A stretch of 64,000 bases of DNA from Purshia tridentata (lineage: Eukaryota; Streptophyta; Magnoliopsida; Rosales; Rosaceae): assembly GCA_003254885.1 (NCBI GenBank), contig QANT01006861.1:1-64000 (forward strand). Reading direction: 5' to 3'. The translations under genes and the position numbers were made by a program. Of the stretch, positions 37,151 through 48,677 are shown piece by piece (the stretch's first letter is position 1; each line of letters starts with the position of its first letter). Under the pieces are notes generated by a model. The model searched no databases, had not been told where the DNA came from, and saw only the letters and a program-made list of their open reading frames with translations.

Positions 37151-37202
37151 CTGCTTCTCCATTCAGACTTCAGTGAGAGCGAGAGCCTGAGAGTGAGAGA
37201 AG

Positions 37203-37429
37203 ATGATACCGCATCAATGGACCTCTCCGTGCGGTAACCAATGCACGCACAAGTACGCAGCGCTTATGCAGATTCCATGTAACCCATTTACTTCCTCACT
37301 CTCTATGTCATGTTTCCTTTTCTCGATCTGTGATTTCCTTCATGTTTTTTTTTCTTCGTCGATTATCTTTCCCTTTATTGCTGTTGTTTTCCTAAATTTA
37401 TTAGATTTCTGTTTTCGTTTACTTGTCTT

Positions 37430-37466
<37 letters not shown>

Positions 37467-39492
37467 TTTTTTTNTTTTTTTCTGTTGATCCAAGTTTGGA
37501 CATTTTGCTCGTGTATTCTGGCGCCGCAAATGATATTGATATCCGAATTATGTTACTATTTATGTTCATCTGGAGTTGGCTGACTGTCACAGGACATAAG
37601 TTGCAAAATTGGGAACCCCCATTTGACTAAACCGCCATGTAAATGCATTTTGTATGATGAATTTTGAGTCCCAATGTAGCCTCTTTCAATATTATGACTG
37701 TATTGTGTACTGTACTGTTGAATTGGAATAATGCTTTAGGTGTCAATCCAAGCACAAGAATCTGAATGCATGCTGACCCGTTTTGGTTTTGTACTTGATT
37801 CATGAATGTATGTATTGTATTAGTAGTTGTAAGAAGTAGAAAGTGAATGTTAAGAATACTCAACTTAATAAGTCAAGAAGAAGTCTATTTTGGAGTTTTT
37901 TCGTCTTAACCCTGACGGAGAGTATTTTAGTTGGTGATCACTATGGTTTGTAACTTTGTGTGCTTTCTTGTAGGGCGAGTATTTTGCAAAAAGGGGTGTG
38001 ACACTGATGGAGAGACTTGGGAAGAATGTGAGTATTCTACTCTGTTGTTTGGTATGGTTTTGTGTTTTTTACAGTTGAGTTTTCACTTTTAGAACCTCTA
38101 CAGACATCTCATATGAAATGTCATTTGAAATGATATAAGAACCCTTTGGCTACAACAAAGGCCCATAGAGTACTAGCTTTGCATATGTTTTGTGAAATTA
38201 CTTATCAATATTCACTTTTGGCTCATCTATTAGCCTGGCTTTGATCATATCTTAATGACTAGCGTTGCATTGGATATTGATATGGAAATGGACAATTATT
38301 TTAAAGAGTCAGTATGTTAGTAAATAGGAGTGGGGTCTGCTAAATAAATAATTTATTATGTAGTTGATTATAAGATTTAAGTGATATAGTATTATAGTTG
38401 AGTTGATGTACAGGCTTGGAGGAGTGTAATGAGATATGCTATAAGGATCCTGTCTTAAAGGACCGCCAATGGAGTGCTTACATCGACCGTTCTCCTGGAG
38501 TTGACAGTTACTCAGAGGTATTTTGTCCTCTCTCTTTCTACACTTTTGGGGAATCATGCTGAATTTGATGATTGAATTGAATATTTATATTGCTAGCATA
38601 GCTGAACCACACTTCCTGATATGGAAAAGCATTTTTCTGAATTAAAAATAGGGATGAACGATGAAAGAACCATAGCATGCTAAGGGAAAACATTGTAGGT
38701 GAAAATATGAACATATTGTCACATGCATTAAATATTTATTGGCCGCCTGAGTCTCAAGTTCAAAAGTTGTGGGTGCAAAGTGTCAGGGTTAATCTCTATT
38801 GTCATTTTGGTATTTCTTGCTGGCACGGTTGTCATGGCTGTAACATTGAACTTTTAACTTTTAAACTCAATGTTTTATTAGTGACATTTTTGATAACCTT
38901 GACTACACATGGCAGTGTGCCAGTATCATAGTTATATTTAAGGTTTAAAGTAGGAAAGCTTAAGCCATCACTTTTATCCAATGACAACCATAAGAACTGG
39001 TACTATATCTGATGGCTGAATGGCTCATGATTTAAAATCTTGATTGAAATCAGTATGTATGTCCTCATTTCCATCCTGCATTGAACAGTCAAAGTGTACA
39101 GTGATTCGCTGACATGGTTTGTATGCTCATCATCCCAAAGCACGGTTATGGTTCAATGTGCATTTTTCAGATGGAGTAATTGTTGATCCAATTCTGTATG
39201 CAGGAGTGTTTTCATGCTTGTGTATCTGGCTGTGGTTACAGGGTTAGTCTGTCCTCAATCAATTATAGTTCTGGTTACATTTGATACATTCCTATCTAGG
39301 ATTAGAATTTGAAAAGTTATAAAGTACAGACTCACTTTCCTTTCAATGTTGCAGTTTGATATTCATCCAGAAATTGTTGATAAAGTTCGCCCAAACAGGC
39401 CTCCTAAGTCTCCTCCTCCTGTTCAAAAGCCACCCTCACCACCTGTTGAATCTGGAGCAACGACGGAAGACATACCTAGCACTTCTGCATAG
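37203..39492 (+). CDS. Small conserved plant protein with repeated Cx3C motifs
   Basis: Five exons (37203-37278, 37974-38027, 38414-38517, 39204-39242, 39355-39492) join in frame to 136 residues. The first 90 residues carry Cys pairs spaced by three residues again and again: CGNQC, CKKGC, CLEEC, CNEIC and CFHAC with CVSGC. A Pro-rich tail follows (RPPKSPPPVQKPP). There is no signal peptide or membrane helix. I recall homologous uncharacterised proteins in other plants with the same Cys pattern, one of which may be Arabidopsis At1g04985. Paired Cx3C motifs are the signature of small TIM and CHCH-like mitochondrial intermembrane-space proteins, but the helix spacing here differs. Zinc binding or disulphide hairpins are both possible. 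Function unknown. Intron 1 begins with a poly-T run containing an N at 37474. Confidence 0.8.
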
Positions 39493-40475
39493 TCAGACAC
39501 GAGCCTAATTATACCACAAAATGCATACCAACAATGTAGGTAGTTAAACAGTGTGAGGGATGTAATTTTATTTTTTTTGCCATTTATATGCTGCTTCGCA
39601 TTTGTTTAGTCTTAGGCTGCTTTCTTTTGGAACAAGCTTGTGTTTCCACCAATGGATTCTTCTAGCTACATCAACTAACAACTGGGTTTCCAGATTTTGA
39701 CCTAAAAAACACACCTTGGAAATGTGAACTGTAAATTGGATCCCCTTTCTATTTTATTGAAGAAAATTTAATTGATATTGATATTTTTGCAAGTGCAATA
39801 TTGGGAAAAATATTTCATAATTTCTTCTGTCTTTTATGATATTTGGATTTTTTTTGTTTTATCCATCCAAACAAAAATAATTGAAATTAAAAATATCTTC
39901 TTTCCCTCAAATATAGTTTTTTTCATATTTTATGTGGGTTACCAGTCTTAAGACTCTTAACAACAACAAAAAATTCTCAGGAAAAAAAAAAAACAAAACA
40001 AGGCCCTAAGCCTAGAAACTCTACAAAGATCAGCCATGCCCAAAGATGCTGTGAGCGAGTCCAATACATGCAGCCCAGGTCCATATCCAATCCTTGAAAA
40101 AAATGGTAATAATGTTGATCGTCTATTAAACATAACGACGTCGTACGTCGAAAAAAGCACACGTCGGCGTTCCTGTCTTTGAAGCCCGTGAAGTTGAGCA
40201 GTGAGGTGAACTTGTTCCTTGCCTCTAATATCCAACAACAGAATAAACGCAGCGAAGACAGTCTCCGACTCTCTTACACTGATCAGAGAAAATCAAATAC
40301 GACGTCACTTTTGCGATCAGCTACACACTCTAAACTCCGAAAGAGTGCAAGAAATACAATCTGAAAATTTGCACCCGAAATTGAAATCCAGACACCTTTT
40401 AAATATTTTGTTGGAGGTCTTGAAGCTCAGAAAACCCCTAGAATCCGAGCGGAACAGAGCGCGCGATTGGTCAAA
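39493..40475. other. 3' flank of the Cx3C gene and promoter/leader of TFB2
   Basis: AT-rich to about 39960, then GC-richer from 40130. ACGACGTCGTACGTCG at about 40135-40150 includes the palindrome ACGACGTCGT, an ACGT-core site that bZIP factors can bind. No gene is seen. Confidence 0.45.
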
Positions 40476-43400
40476 ATGCCTCAGGTGAGGATCATAGCGA
40501 AGAATTTCATGGACATGGTGTCTGCCTTGCCCGCCATGAAGCTCGACCAGCTCTATCAGAACGCATTCATCTGCGAAGCCATCCTCAGGTCCCCTTCTTT
40601 CTTTTTACTGCTTTTTTTATTCAAGCTCTCTTTGCTTTCGCAACGTCGCTTATAGCTTTTCTTTTTGGGATTACAGTGCATACGAATGCTTAAATTAATT
40701 AGAGATATGATCATATAGTTTCTCTTTACATTTGATTTTTTTCAAAAAAAAAAAAATTGTAATCAGGTCTCTGCCACCTCTAGCCAAGAAATATGTGTTA
40801 CAAATGCTATGCATCGAAGGTCCAGTACCTGCCAAGTCAATGGAGGAGTGGGTGCTGCCGGACGGGGCCTCGAAGCATAGAGTTGCGATTGATCGGTTAA
40901 TTCAGTTAAGAATATTCAATGAAACTGTTGACAGGTGATTCAAGCTTTCTTTTGGAACAAGTGTCTTGTATTAATATAACTTCTTATTTTTTCTTTGTGC
41001 ACCTTATTAATTATCTTTATTCGCTTGACTTTATGGCAGGAAGAGGGAAACAACTTACACATTAAATCCCATATTTCAGACTAATCTCAAGAAGCTTCTG
41101 GTATATGGGTAAGTCTATTTTTTTTGCATGTTAGCTGTGGGTTATAGGGTTTAAAGTAATTACAAAATATTTGGATAAATCTGCCCTGCTGATCTGTTAT
41201 GCATTATGTATAGGTTTTAATCATACAGAGGTTCCAGGGTTTCTATTTGTTATTTTTGAGCCACATTTTTATTTTAAAACTGTCTGCAAATAATTTGAGA
41301 AATTTAGTCCTCTGATTATAACCATAGATTTTTGGATGCTGCAGTGTAGTTTTGCCTAGAGAACCAATGCCTTCGAATGTTACAGTGAGGCTCCCTAGCT
41401 TGGAGGATCTTGAGGCTTTTGCCGTAGAACAATGGGAGGTACAGTGTTCATCTATGCATCTATTACCTTTTTCATTAATGCATCTTATGCCTCTTGTGTA
41501 CCACCGTGGTGACCTGTGTGACCTATAATTGTATATTAGACCTTTACAACTTCTTATTGTGCAGTTTTATAATTTAGGTTACCCTTTGCTGTCATGTTAA
41601 ACCAGTGCTTCTTGCTGCAACTTATCAGCTCGTCTCAAATTGAAAGGCCGTCAAACATCAGTTTGTCTATGATGAAAATTTTCCAGCGGGGTCTTTTGAG
41701 TCAAAGGTCCTTGTTTTTTGTATCCTTCTACACAAGCCTCTGTTTCTTTTGCATATGTGAAACAAGAACGTGGTGTCTCACATCTGATGCCATTGAGTTT
41801 CATTTCTGTTTGTACAGGGATAAAGAAGCTCCTAGATTAACTGATAGTGGCTTCCAGTTCTTGGTATGCAGCACATACTTCAACTACTTGCCCATATATA
41901 TTTCTAAATTCTTACTAGGTTATAATTTCTGATCCGTCCAAACCACAGCTTATGGATACAAACGCACAACTTTGGTACATCATCAGAGAATACATCTCTA
42001 ACTCAGAGGTATGGACTCATGAGATTATTAATTGCTGGATCCTTCTCTATATTTCACCCTTATTGCTGGTGAACCTGATGTCTTCTTTCTTGTTATAACT
42101 CTTATGAGTATTCTCATATATTATTTAAATAAAGACTCCAAATATTTTATCAAGCACTAAAAAGGCAAGATTCAGAGTTGATATCTGGATGGAATATCAA
42201 TTCTTTTTTTTGTCCAGATCTTAATCATTCATATATAAACCATATATTTTTAGTATGTTTATATTCATCTTTGTATGTTTCTTTGGATTATCAATTGAAT
42301 CCAACTTATAACCATTTCTTCAGAAAAAAGTGCAAAACTTTACATAATGCGTTTCATTGAGGACTTGAGTTGGAAGTTGAAAAATACATATGACTCATGT
42401 TTGTGATAGTGAGAGCTAGCCTGCTTCACTGTATTGAGATGAGACTCATTAGGATGTTCAACTTAAATGTTTTTTTCAGAATAGATGCTGTTCACGATTT
42501 TCATCTAATATCGTGCCTCTCAATTTTTTGGTGCAGGAGCGTGGGGTAGATTCTGCAGATTTGATTTCATTTCTTCTAGAGCTTAGTTTTCATGTTACAG
42601 GCGAGGTATTTTATATAATTACCCCAGTTTGGCTAATAGTTTTTTCCTACTGACAATACTAATAACTTTGAACTAAATGTTGCTATAAGAATTTCTTATT
42701 GACTATTTTCCATTTTTGATTTTGTAGATAACTGTTTCTTTCTATATAGGAAGTTTTGATCTGGAATTTTTTCTCACCTTTGCATCCTATTCTTATTCTA
42801 TTGTGTTAGGCATATAACACAAATACATTGACTGAGGTTCAGAAGAATACGGTCAAGGACCTTGCAGATTTGGGATTGGTGAAACTTCAGCAGGTTATAC
42901 TTCTGTGCTTTAGTCTTGGTATAGAGTGTGTTAATAATCTCCCAGGTGATAGTTTAAGCATTTCCTTTAAAAAGTTCAAATTGTGTTTCTTTTTGGTTAT
43001 TTATTCAGGGTAGGAAAGAGAGTTGGTTTATACCTACTAAATTAGCTACTAATCTTTCTGTGAGCATGACAGACTCATCATCAAGGAAACAGGTACATTA
43101 TTTGTACCTCATTTTAGTTTTGTCTCTAGTTGGTTTTTCTTCACTGTTCATGTTCTGCAACTGTTTCCTTATCATCAATGATTTTCCTGAATGTGCCTTT
43201 TCTTATAATCTCTCCCACTTGTGTTAGTAAGCCTTAATTCTCAGTCATGATTAGGAATATCTTGTTTTTTAATTTGTTCAGCTTACACATCTAGTATTTT
43301 TATCCTCAAAGGAACAGCTAAGTGCATTTTTGTGGCTATTTTTGGTAATTACAGATTTTTTTCCCTCACTTTTTTGTTTAGGGATTTGTGGTTGTGGAAA

Positions 43401-44763
43401 CAAACTTTAGGATGTATGCCTACTCATCATCTAAATTACATTGTGAAATTTTGCGTCTTTTCTCAAGGTATGTTGACCAATCACTTGATAAATTGTGTGG
43501 CACATTTTGCAGTTTCGTTTAAGTAGTTTTTTATTGTATGTTTAATCATGGCCTAGGCATTGCTGAAAGTGGAAAGAGATGCATAATTTTCTTTTCCTAC
43601 TATGTGCAGGGTAGAATATCAACTTCCAAACCTTATTGTTGCAGCAATAACAAAAGAAAGTTTGTATAGTGCTTTTGAAAATGGCATCACTGCGGGGCAG
43701 GCAAGTGTTGTCCTTTTCTTAAATTATCTTGTATTTGCCTTGAAGTTGTCATGGGGTCATCGAAAATGGGCAGTGTAGTTAGTTTATAGATAACTGCCTT
43801 AATACTTGATAATGTTGCGTTTCAAATGAGTATAAAGACAGAGCCTTAGTTTATAGATGTTCTTATATTGGCATTTTCTTCATTCTAGCTTTATTCTTCA
43901 TTGTCTGGAAGATTGACCTTCATTTTAAGTTCTCTTTACAGTCTGGGTTTTTTTTCAGCTTCTCATGTACTTGGTTTAATGAACTTCGATGAAATTTGTT
44001 AATTTGAAGCAAAAAAATAAAAATAGAAACATATACAAAAAGAATATTAAGTCCCTTGTGTGTCCAATTTGTCTCTACACACACACACACCTTCGCAAGT
44101 CCTCACATGCAATTACATGGTATACTTTCACATGGAATAAAATGTTGCTGGTCCTCTTTCCGGCATGTTGGAAGTCTTATTATTTTTAATTTTTTTTAGC
44201 AGATAATCTCTTTTCTTCAGCAGAATGCACATCCACGTGTTGCAGAGAGAACGCCATCTGTACCAGAGAATGTCACAGATCAGGTATGCACTCAGCCAGG
44301 TATTGTGAGATTGGGAATTGTCCAACTTCAAGCTTGGCTATGCTCTTCTATCAATAAAGCGAAGCTCTTTGCATTGCATAGTTATGATTATGTTTCAAGG
44401 GATTGCCATGTATCTGTGTATTCTAACGTTTTGGAATACACTCTTATCTGACAGATGAGGCTGTGGGAAACAGATCTGAATAGGGTTGAGATGATTCCGG
44501 CGTACCATTATGATGGATTTCCGACCAGGGTGACAATCCAGCTTTATTCCAATGATGTGTGCACTTTTTTTTGTATTCTTGGGATTTATCTGAGATTTTT
44601 TCTTCATATCTACCAGGATCTCTTTGAGGGTGCGACTGACTTTGCACGAAGCTATAATGCCTTGCTATGGGAGGATCCAGATGATTCAAAAAAGATGCGT
44701 TTGGTGGTCAAGGCAGAAAACCACGTGCACATGCGAGAATATCTTTCCCATCAAAAGCAGTAG
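40476..44763 (+). CDS. TFB2: General transcription and DNA repair factor TFIIH subunit TFB2 (p52)
   Basis: Fifteen exons join in frame: 40476-40588, 40767-40934, 41040-41108, 41345-41438, 41606-41706, 41818-41863, 41949-42008, 42537-42605, 42810-42893, 43009-43092, 43382-43467, 43610-43700, 44203-44283, 44455-44529, 44617-44763. The product has 455 residues, close to plant TFB2 and yeast Tfb2. Recognisable blocks are the N-terminal winged-helix region (LPPLAKKYVLQMLCIEGPVP), the WYIIREYI helix, and the C-terminal region (FVVVETNFRMYAYSSS, LFSRVEYQLPNL, then QMRLWETDLNRVEMIPAY) that in other eukaryotes touches XPB and TFB5. TFIIH opens promoters for RNA polymerase II and acts in nucleotide excision repair. 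The intron after exon 12 uses a GC donor (CAG|GCAAGT). Confidence 0.95.
43701..44202 (+). other. GC-AG intron of TFB2
   Basis: Exon 12 ends ...GGGGCAG and the intron starts GCAAGTG; the acceptor is TTTTTAGCAG ending at 44202. Joining these keeps frame (AGQ|IISFLQQ) and matches the family. CAG|GCAAGT is the standard sequence for the rare GC-AG class of U2-type introns (around 1% of plant introns). Confidence 0.75.
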
Positions 44764-44852
44764 GAGCGATATCAATTGTACACGCCGGGAAGAACATAGG
44801 AGGGACTAATGAAGAGGGGCCATGGCCCCTGCGAACTTTTGAAAAAAATTAA

Positions 44853-45224
44853 GGGTTTTTACGTAAATACTATCTGAACTATAGGGGGTGTACTTCCATA
44901 CCACCCAAACTTTTTTTTTTACTATTTACCACATGAAATTATCAATATGTGTCAATGTGGCACATACAATTAATTTTTCTATTAAATCATCAATTTTGTT
45001 TCAAATTTCCGAATTTACCCTCAAGTGTAATTAAGAAAAACAAAAACTTTTTAACGGCAAATTTGGAAATTTGAGAAAAAAATTAATAATTTAACTAAAA
45101 AATTGACTATAGGTGTCACATTGGCACATATTGATAATTTCAGGTGGTAAATAGTAAAAAAAAAAGTTTGGGTGGTATGGGAGTACACTCCTTATAGTTC
45201 AGGTGGTATTTGCGTAAAAAAGCC
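44853..45224. mobile_element. MULE-type MITE with long terminal inverted repeats, 372 bp
   Basis: The element starts GGGTTTTTACGTAAATAC and its other end, in reverse, reads GGCTTTTTTACGCAAATACC. The inverted repeats run about 110-130 bp inward with small differences, so the whole element can fold as a hairpin. The 9-bp direct repeat AAAAATTAA flanks it exactly (44844-44852 and 45225-45233), the mark of a Mutator-like insertion. No coding capacity. It lies 90 bp after the TFB2 stop codon, probably in or next to that gene's 3' UTR. Confidence 0.85.
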
Positions 45225-45371
45225 AAAAATTAAACAATATAAGTTTTGAATATCAATGTGTTGGTGTCACTTGTAAATACTAAAATCAAATGCCACCTCA
45301 TTCAAACCCCACAATATTTGGCTTTTTTTTTTTTGTTTTACATATGCACTGTTTTTTTTTCGAATTTTTTT

Positions 45372-45922
45372 GAATTTTAGTTTTTGGCTTAACTTACTTA
45401 CTTGGTTGCCCTTTAGACCAACATTTCTAGTTATCGGACCCTACAACTAACTAACATACTTTTATTTGAATTCAATTATTTTGTATCTTATTCCTGACCC
45501 AACTTCTTTTATGTAAAAAAAATTTTCTCTTACATTTATCCTTGCAAAAAATGCAATCATTGGTGATTTATTCTTTTGCTTATTTTCTTTTAAATATCAG
45601 ACATCTTCAAAGCCCAATTCCTTAGTAAAAACACTTTTTACCTAAATACCAATGCAGAATTTTAGTTTTTGGCTTAACTTACTTAGTTGGTTGCCCTTTA
45701 GACCAACATTTCTAGTTATCGGACCCTACAACTAACAAACATACTTTATTTGAATTCAATTATTTTGTATCTTATTCCTGACCCAACTTAAAAATTTTCT
45801 CTTACATTTACCCTTGCAAAAAATGCAATCATTGGTGATTTATTCTTTTGCTTATTTTCTTTTAAGACATCTTCAAAGCCCAATTTCTTAGTAAAAACAC
45901 TTTTTACCTAAATACCAATGCA
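45372..45922. repeat. Tandem duplication of about 275 bp
   Basis: Copy A (45372-45656) and copy B (45657-45922) both begin GAATTTTAGTTTTTGGCTTA and end at TACCTAAATACCAATGCA. They differ by a few small deletions. No gene is encoded; the duplication lies between TFB2 and the tRNA gene. Confidence 0.85.
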
Positions 45923-46162
45923 ATGCAATTAGTTTATGCACAATTAAACAAGCTCTAACAAAAGAAATTATAACAAATGTGTAAAATCTAATATCTCAAC
46001 TTTATTAGGGGTATCAATGTGGAATTTTCTTATGAGTTGATATTTTGTGTTTCTAATGGATTATTCTTTTTCCAAAAAAAAACCAGAGAGATATTACGGC
46101 AGGACATTACAGCATACTAGGAACCCAAAATAAATCCAAAGACCAAAAAAAATCCAAAGACC

Positions 46163-46172
46163 AAAAAAAAAA
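46163..46172 (-). terminator. RNA polymerase III terminator of tRNA-Val
   Basis: Ten A residues on the + strand read as a T10 run 8 nt after the 3' end of the tRNA on the minus strand, a standard Pol III stop. Confidence 0.8.
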
Positions 46173-46180
46173 TATTTAGT

Positions 46181-46252
46181 GTTGCTGCCCAGGATCGAAC
46201 TGGGGACCTTTAGTGTGTAAGACTAACGTGATAACCACTACACCACAGCAAC
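46181..46252 (-). tRNA. tRNA-Val (anticodon UAC)
   Basis: The reverse complement folds as a 72-nt cloverleaf: acceptor GTTGCTG with CAGCAAC (7 bp), D arm GTG...CAC, anticodon stem TTAGT/ACTAA around the loop CTTACAC, T arm CCCAG-TTCGATC-CTGGG. The anticodon TAC is at 46217-46219 on the minus strand. The internal promoter boxes are present (TGGTGTAGTGG and GTTCGATCC). There is no intron and the 3' CCA is not encoded, as expected for a nuclear tRNA. Confidence 0.95.
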
Positions 46253-46626
46253 TTGTTGCCTGGTAATTCGTTAATTAAGTTATTATTCGCTACTGAGTTC
46301 TAACATAATTACATATGGCGGCAAGCGGGACACCTATTAAAAGGACTCAAAATCCAAAGAAAAGACCTATTAAAGCACACATTGGTAAGCTTCGAAGAAA
46401 TTTCCTACGTTGCACCAAATTTCTTGATCACCATCTCCCCTAGTTGTTTGTATCTATTGTATCCGTACTCTTAATGATCAAGAAAATTTTAGAAACTAAA
46501 AACTCAAACTTGAATGTGAAAGGGCAGTTGCACCAGTCATTTGCATAGGGGCTTTGGTTGATTTGGTGGGTTTCTCAAATTGTCCAATAGCCCTGAGAAA
46601 AGAAGCTTGGTAGTCACTTCACTACA

Positions 46627-48124
46627 ATGATAAGAATTGCAACAGTATGCCTGCAGTCACTCCTTAAAGTCGTGAATTTAATTATGGGAATGGTTGGCAT
46701 TGCAATGATTGTATATGGTCTTTGGTTGGTGAGAGTTTGGCAGAGAGACATGGATAACTCACCCTTTGATCATTATAATGCTGCTGCTCCCTGGTAAGCA
46801 CCTTATTCTCAGAAACTACTGCTCGCTCTTGCACTAGTTAGATTGGAAACCATTTATATTTCATTGATATTCTAGATGAAGCTGAACCCACTAAGTTTTT
46901 ATACGGTTTATTCTTTGGATATAGTAATATAACATTTTATCTGATTGACATAAAATTAATTTTTGTATTACCAGCATGCTAATAAATAACAAAATTATAC
47001 TACTTGGGTAAAAGCAGGTTCCATCAGTTTTTAACAAGTTGGTGGACATATTTTGGCTGCAGAATTTCAAAAATAGGTTCTGTGTGTAACAGTTATTAAG
47101 ATCATCTCTGTTTTTGTATTTTGAATATTAGCAATAATTTTCATTCCTCTTGAATTTGCAGGTTCATATGCACTTTCATTGGTGCTGGTATTACCTTGTG
47201 TGCCATAACATGCATAGGTCATCTTGCTGCAAGTTTTTCAAATGGTTGTTGCCTCTCTTGTGTATCCTTTCTCATTGTGCCTTTCTCTCTTTTTATGTTT
47301 CAACTGAATAGCGAAAAGATCCCAACTTTAATTGAGCTTGTTACACATCTTCAATTGAGTTTCACTTCTCAACCCTTATCAATAACGCTACCCTCTTTGC
47401 ATAAAAATGAACATGAAACATAGAAATTACTGCAAGAACATAAGTGCCCAAAATTTCTTACGTAAAACACTTGTCTTGAACATCTGTTAACCTTAAACCA
47501 ACTAGTATATGTTGATCATTTTTTTGCTTCTTCTATTGGAGACTGCAATGGCTGCAGATATACTCCTAAATTCTGACTGGGAGAAGGTAAATCATCTTGG
47601 CAAGCATGCCTACATTGTTCTTTGAAAATACAGTGTTCCTTGCTCTGCATATGACTTTGTTCTTCATTTTTCAGGATTTACCATATGACCCTACTGGAAA
47701 GTTCAATGATTTCAAAGATTTTGTGAAGTCAAACTTCGACATGTTTAAGTGGATAGGCTTGTTGATCGTCTTAGCACAGGTGCTTTGTTGGTTTGATATT
47801 TTTGTTAGAAGGCACTTGCTCTTCAATTTCCAAACCATTTTTATACAACTAGGCAATTGTGTAACATAACCATGTTGCTAAAATCTATTACTTATCTTCC
47901 TCAAAACTTTCAAAGACTATTTAGACTCCTGTGACAAATTTCATAACCTGCAGGGATTTTCAATCTTATTGGCCATGACTCTAAGGTCAATAGGTCCAAA
48001 CCAAGAATCCAAATATGATAGCGATGAAGAGTGTCCCCCAGCAAGACTCCCACTCATAAACCATAACGGTCAACTGCCAGAATACATTGTTGCTGCCAAG
48101 ACTCAACTCATAAACCATAAGTAG
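46627..48124 (+). CDS. Tetraspanin of the plant TOM2A/tetraspanin-19 type
   Basis: Five exons (46627-46793, 47162-47261, 47506-47586, 47675-47779, 47954-48124) give 207 residues. Four hydrophobic helices are visible at about 12-37 (VVNLIMGMVGIAMIVYGLWL), 56-78, 90-110 (LIIFLLLLLETAMAADILL) and 148-170. A short second extracellular loop carries an acidic and Phe-rich stretch (FNDFKDFVKSNF), and NGCCLSC lies before helix 3. The short loop and spacing match the plant tetraspanin-18/19 and TOM2A (tobamovirus multiplication 2A) branch rather than large-loop tetraspanins. These proteins organise membrane complexes; TOM2A supports tobamovirus replication on the tonoplast. The cytosolic tail is acidic (YDSDEECPP). 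Confidence 0.85.
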
Positions 48125-48677
48125 CTAGCTCAGTGCTTGAATTTTATTTTATGAGATACTTGATGCATCATTCATCAATGTGAAGAGAGCAAAGATACTT
48201 GAGCTTTATGTATGAAAAAAGTTTCTGAAATATGGAGTTACTGGTTGACATAGTACTTGGCCCTCACTCACTGTCAACATATGCTTGTGAGAGATAGGGT
48301 TGTTAATTAAGTTGCTAGTCCTTTGTTTTTGGTTCCACATTTTGGTTATTAGAATTGTGTTTTTACAGTCCGCAGTTGTTTTAATTTGCTGTCCGCGATG
48401 TGTCTTTGCTACCTTAGTTTACTATTTTGGTTCAATAATATCTCTTTTGATATGAATGGCAATATTATTACATAGATACTAATTCTACCTACTTATAATT
48501 ATAGTTCATAATCTTTACCGATTGTTAACTAATTAATAAATAACTTACTTCTGTTCAGTGTAAATTACAACAAAAGTCTCACTCCTCAAGTGTTGGTGTG
48601 TTACAAACAATATAAATTAGAAAGTTAAAAATCAGTAACCCATAAAGAAATGGAAGAAAAATTACAGAAGAGAGCAT
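48125..48677. other. Convergent 3' region of tetraspanin and desaturase genes
   Basis: AT-rich DNA holding the 3' UTRs of two convergent genes. No gene, repeat or mobile element seen. Confidence 0.45.

Noticed and set aside
44084-44092. Short (CA)n run in TFB2 intron
   Set aside because: Too short to be more than ordinary low-complexity sequence.
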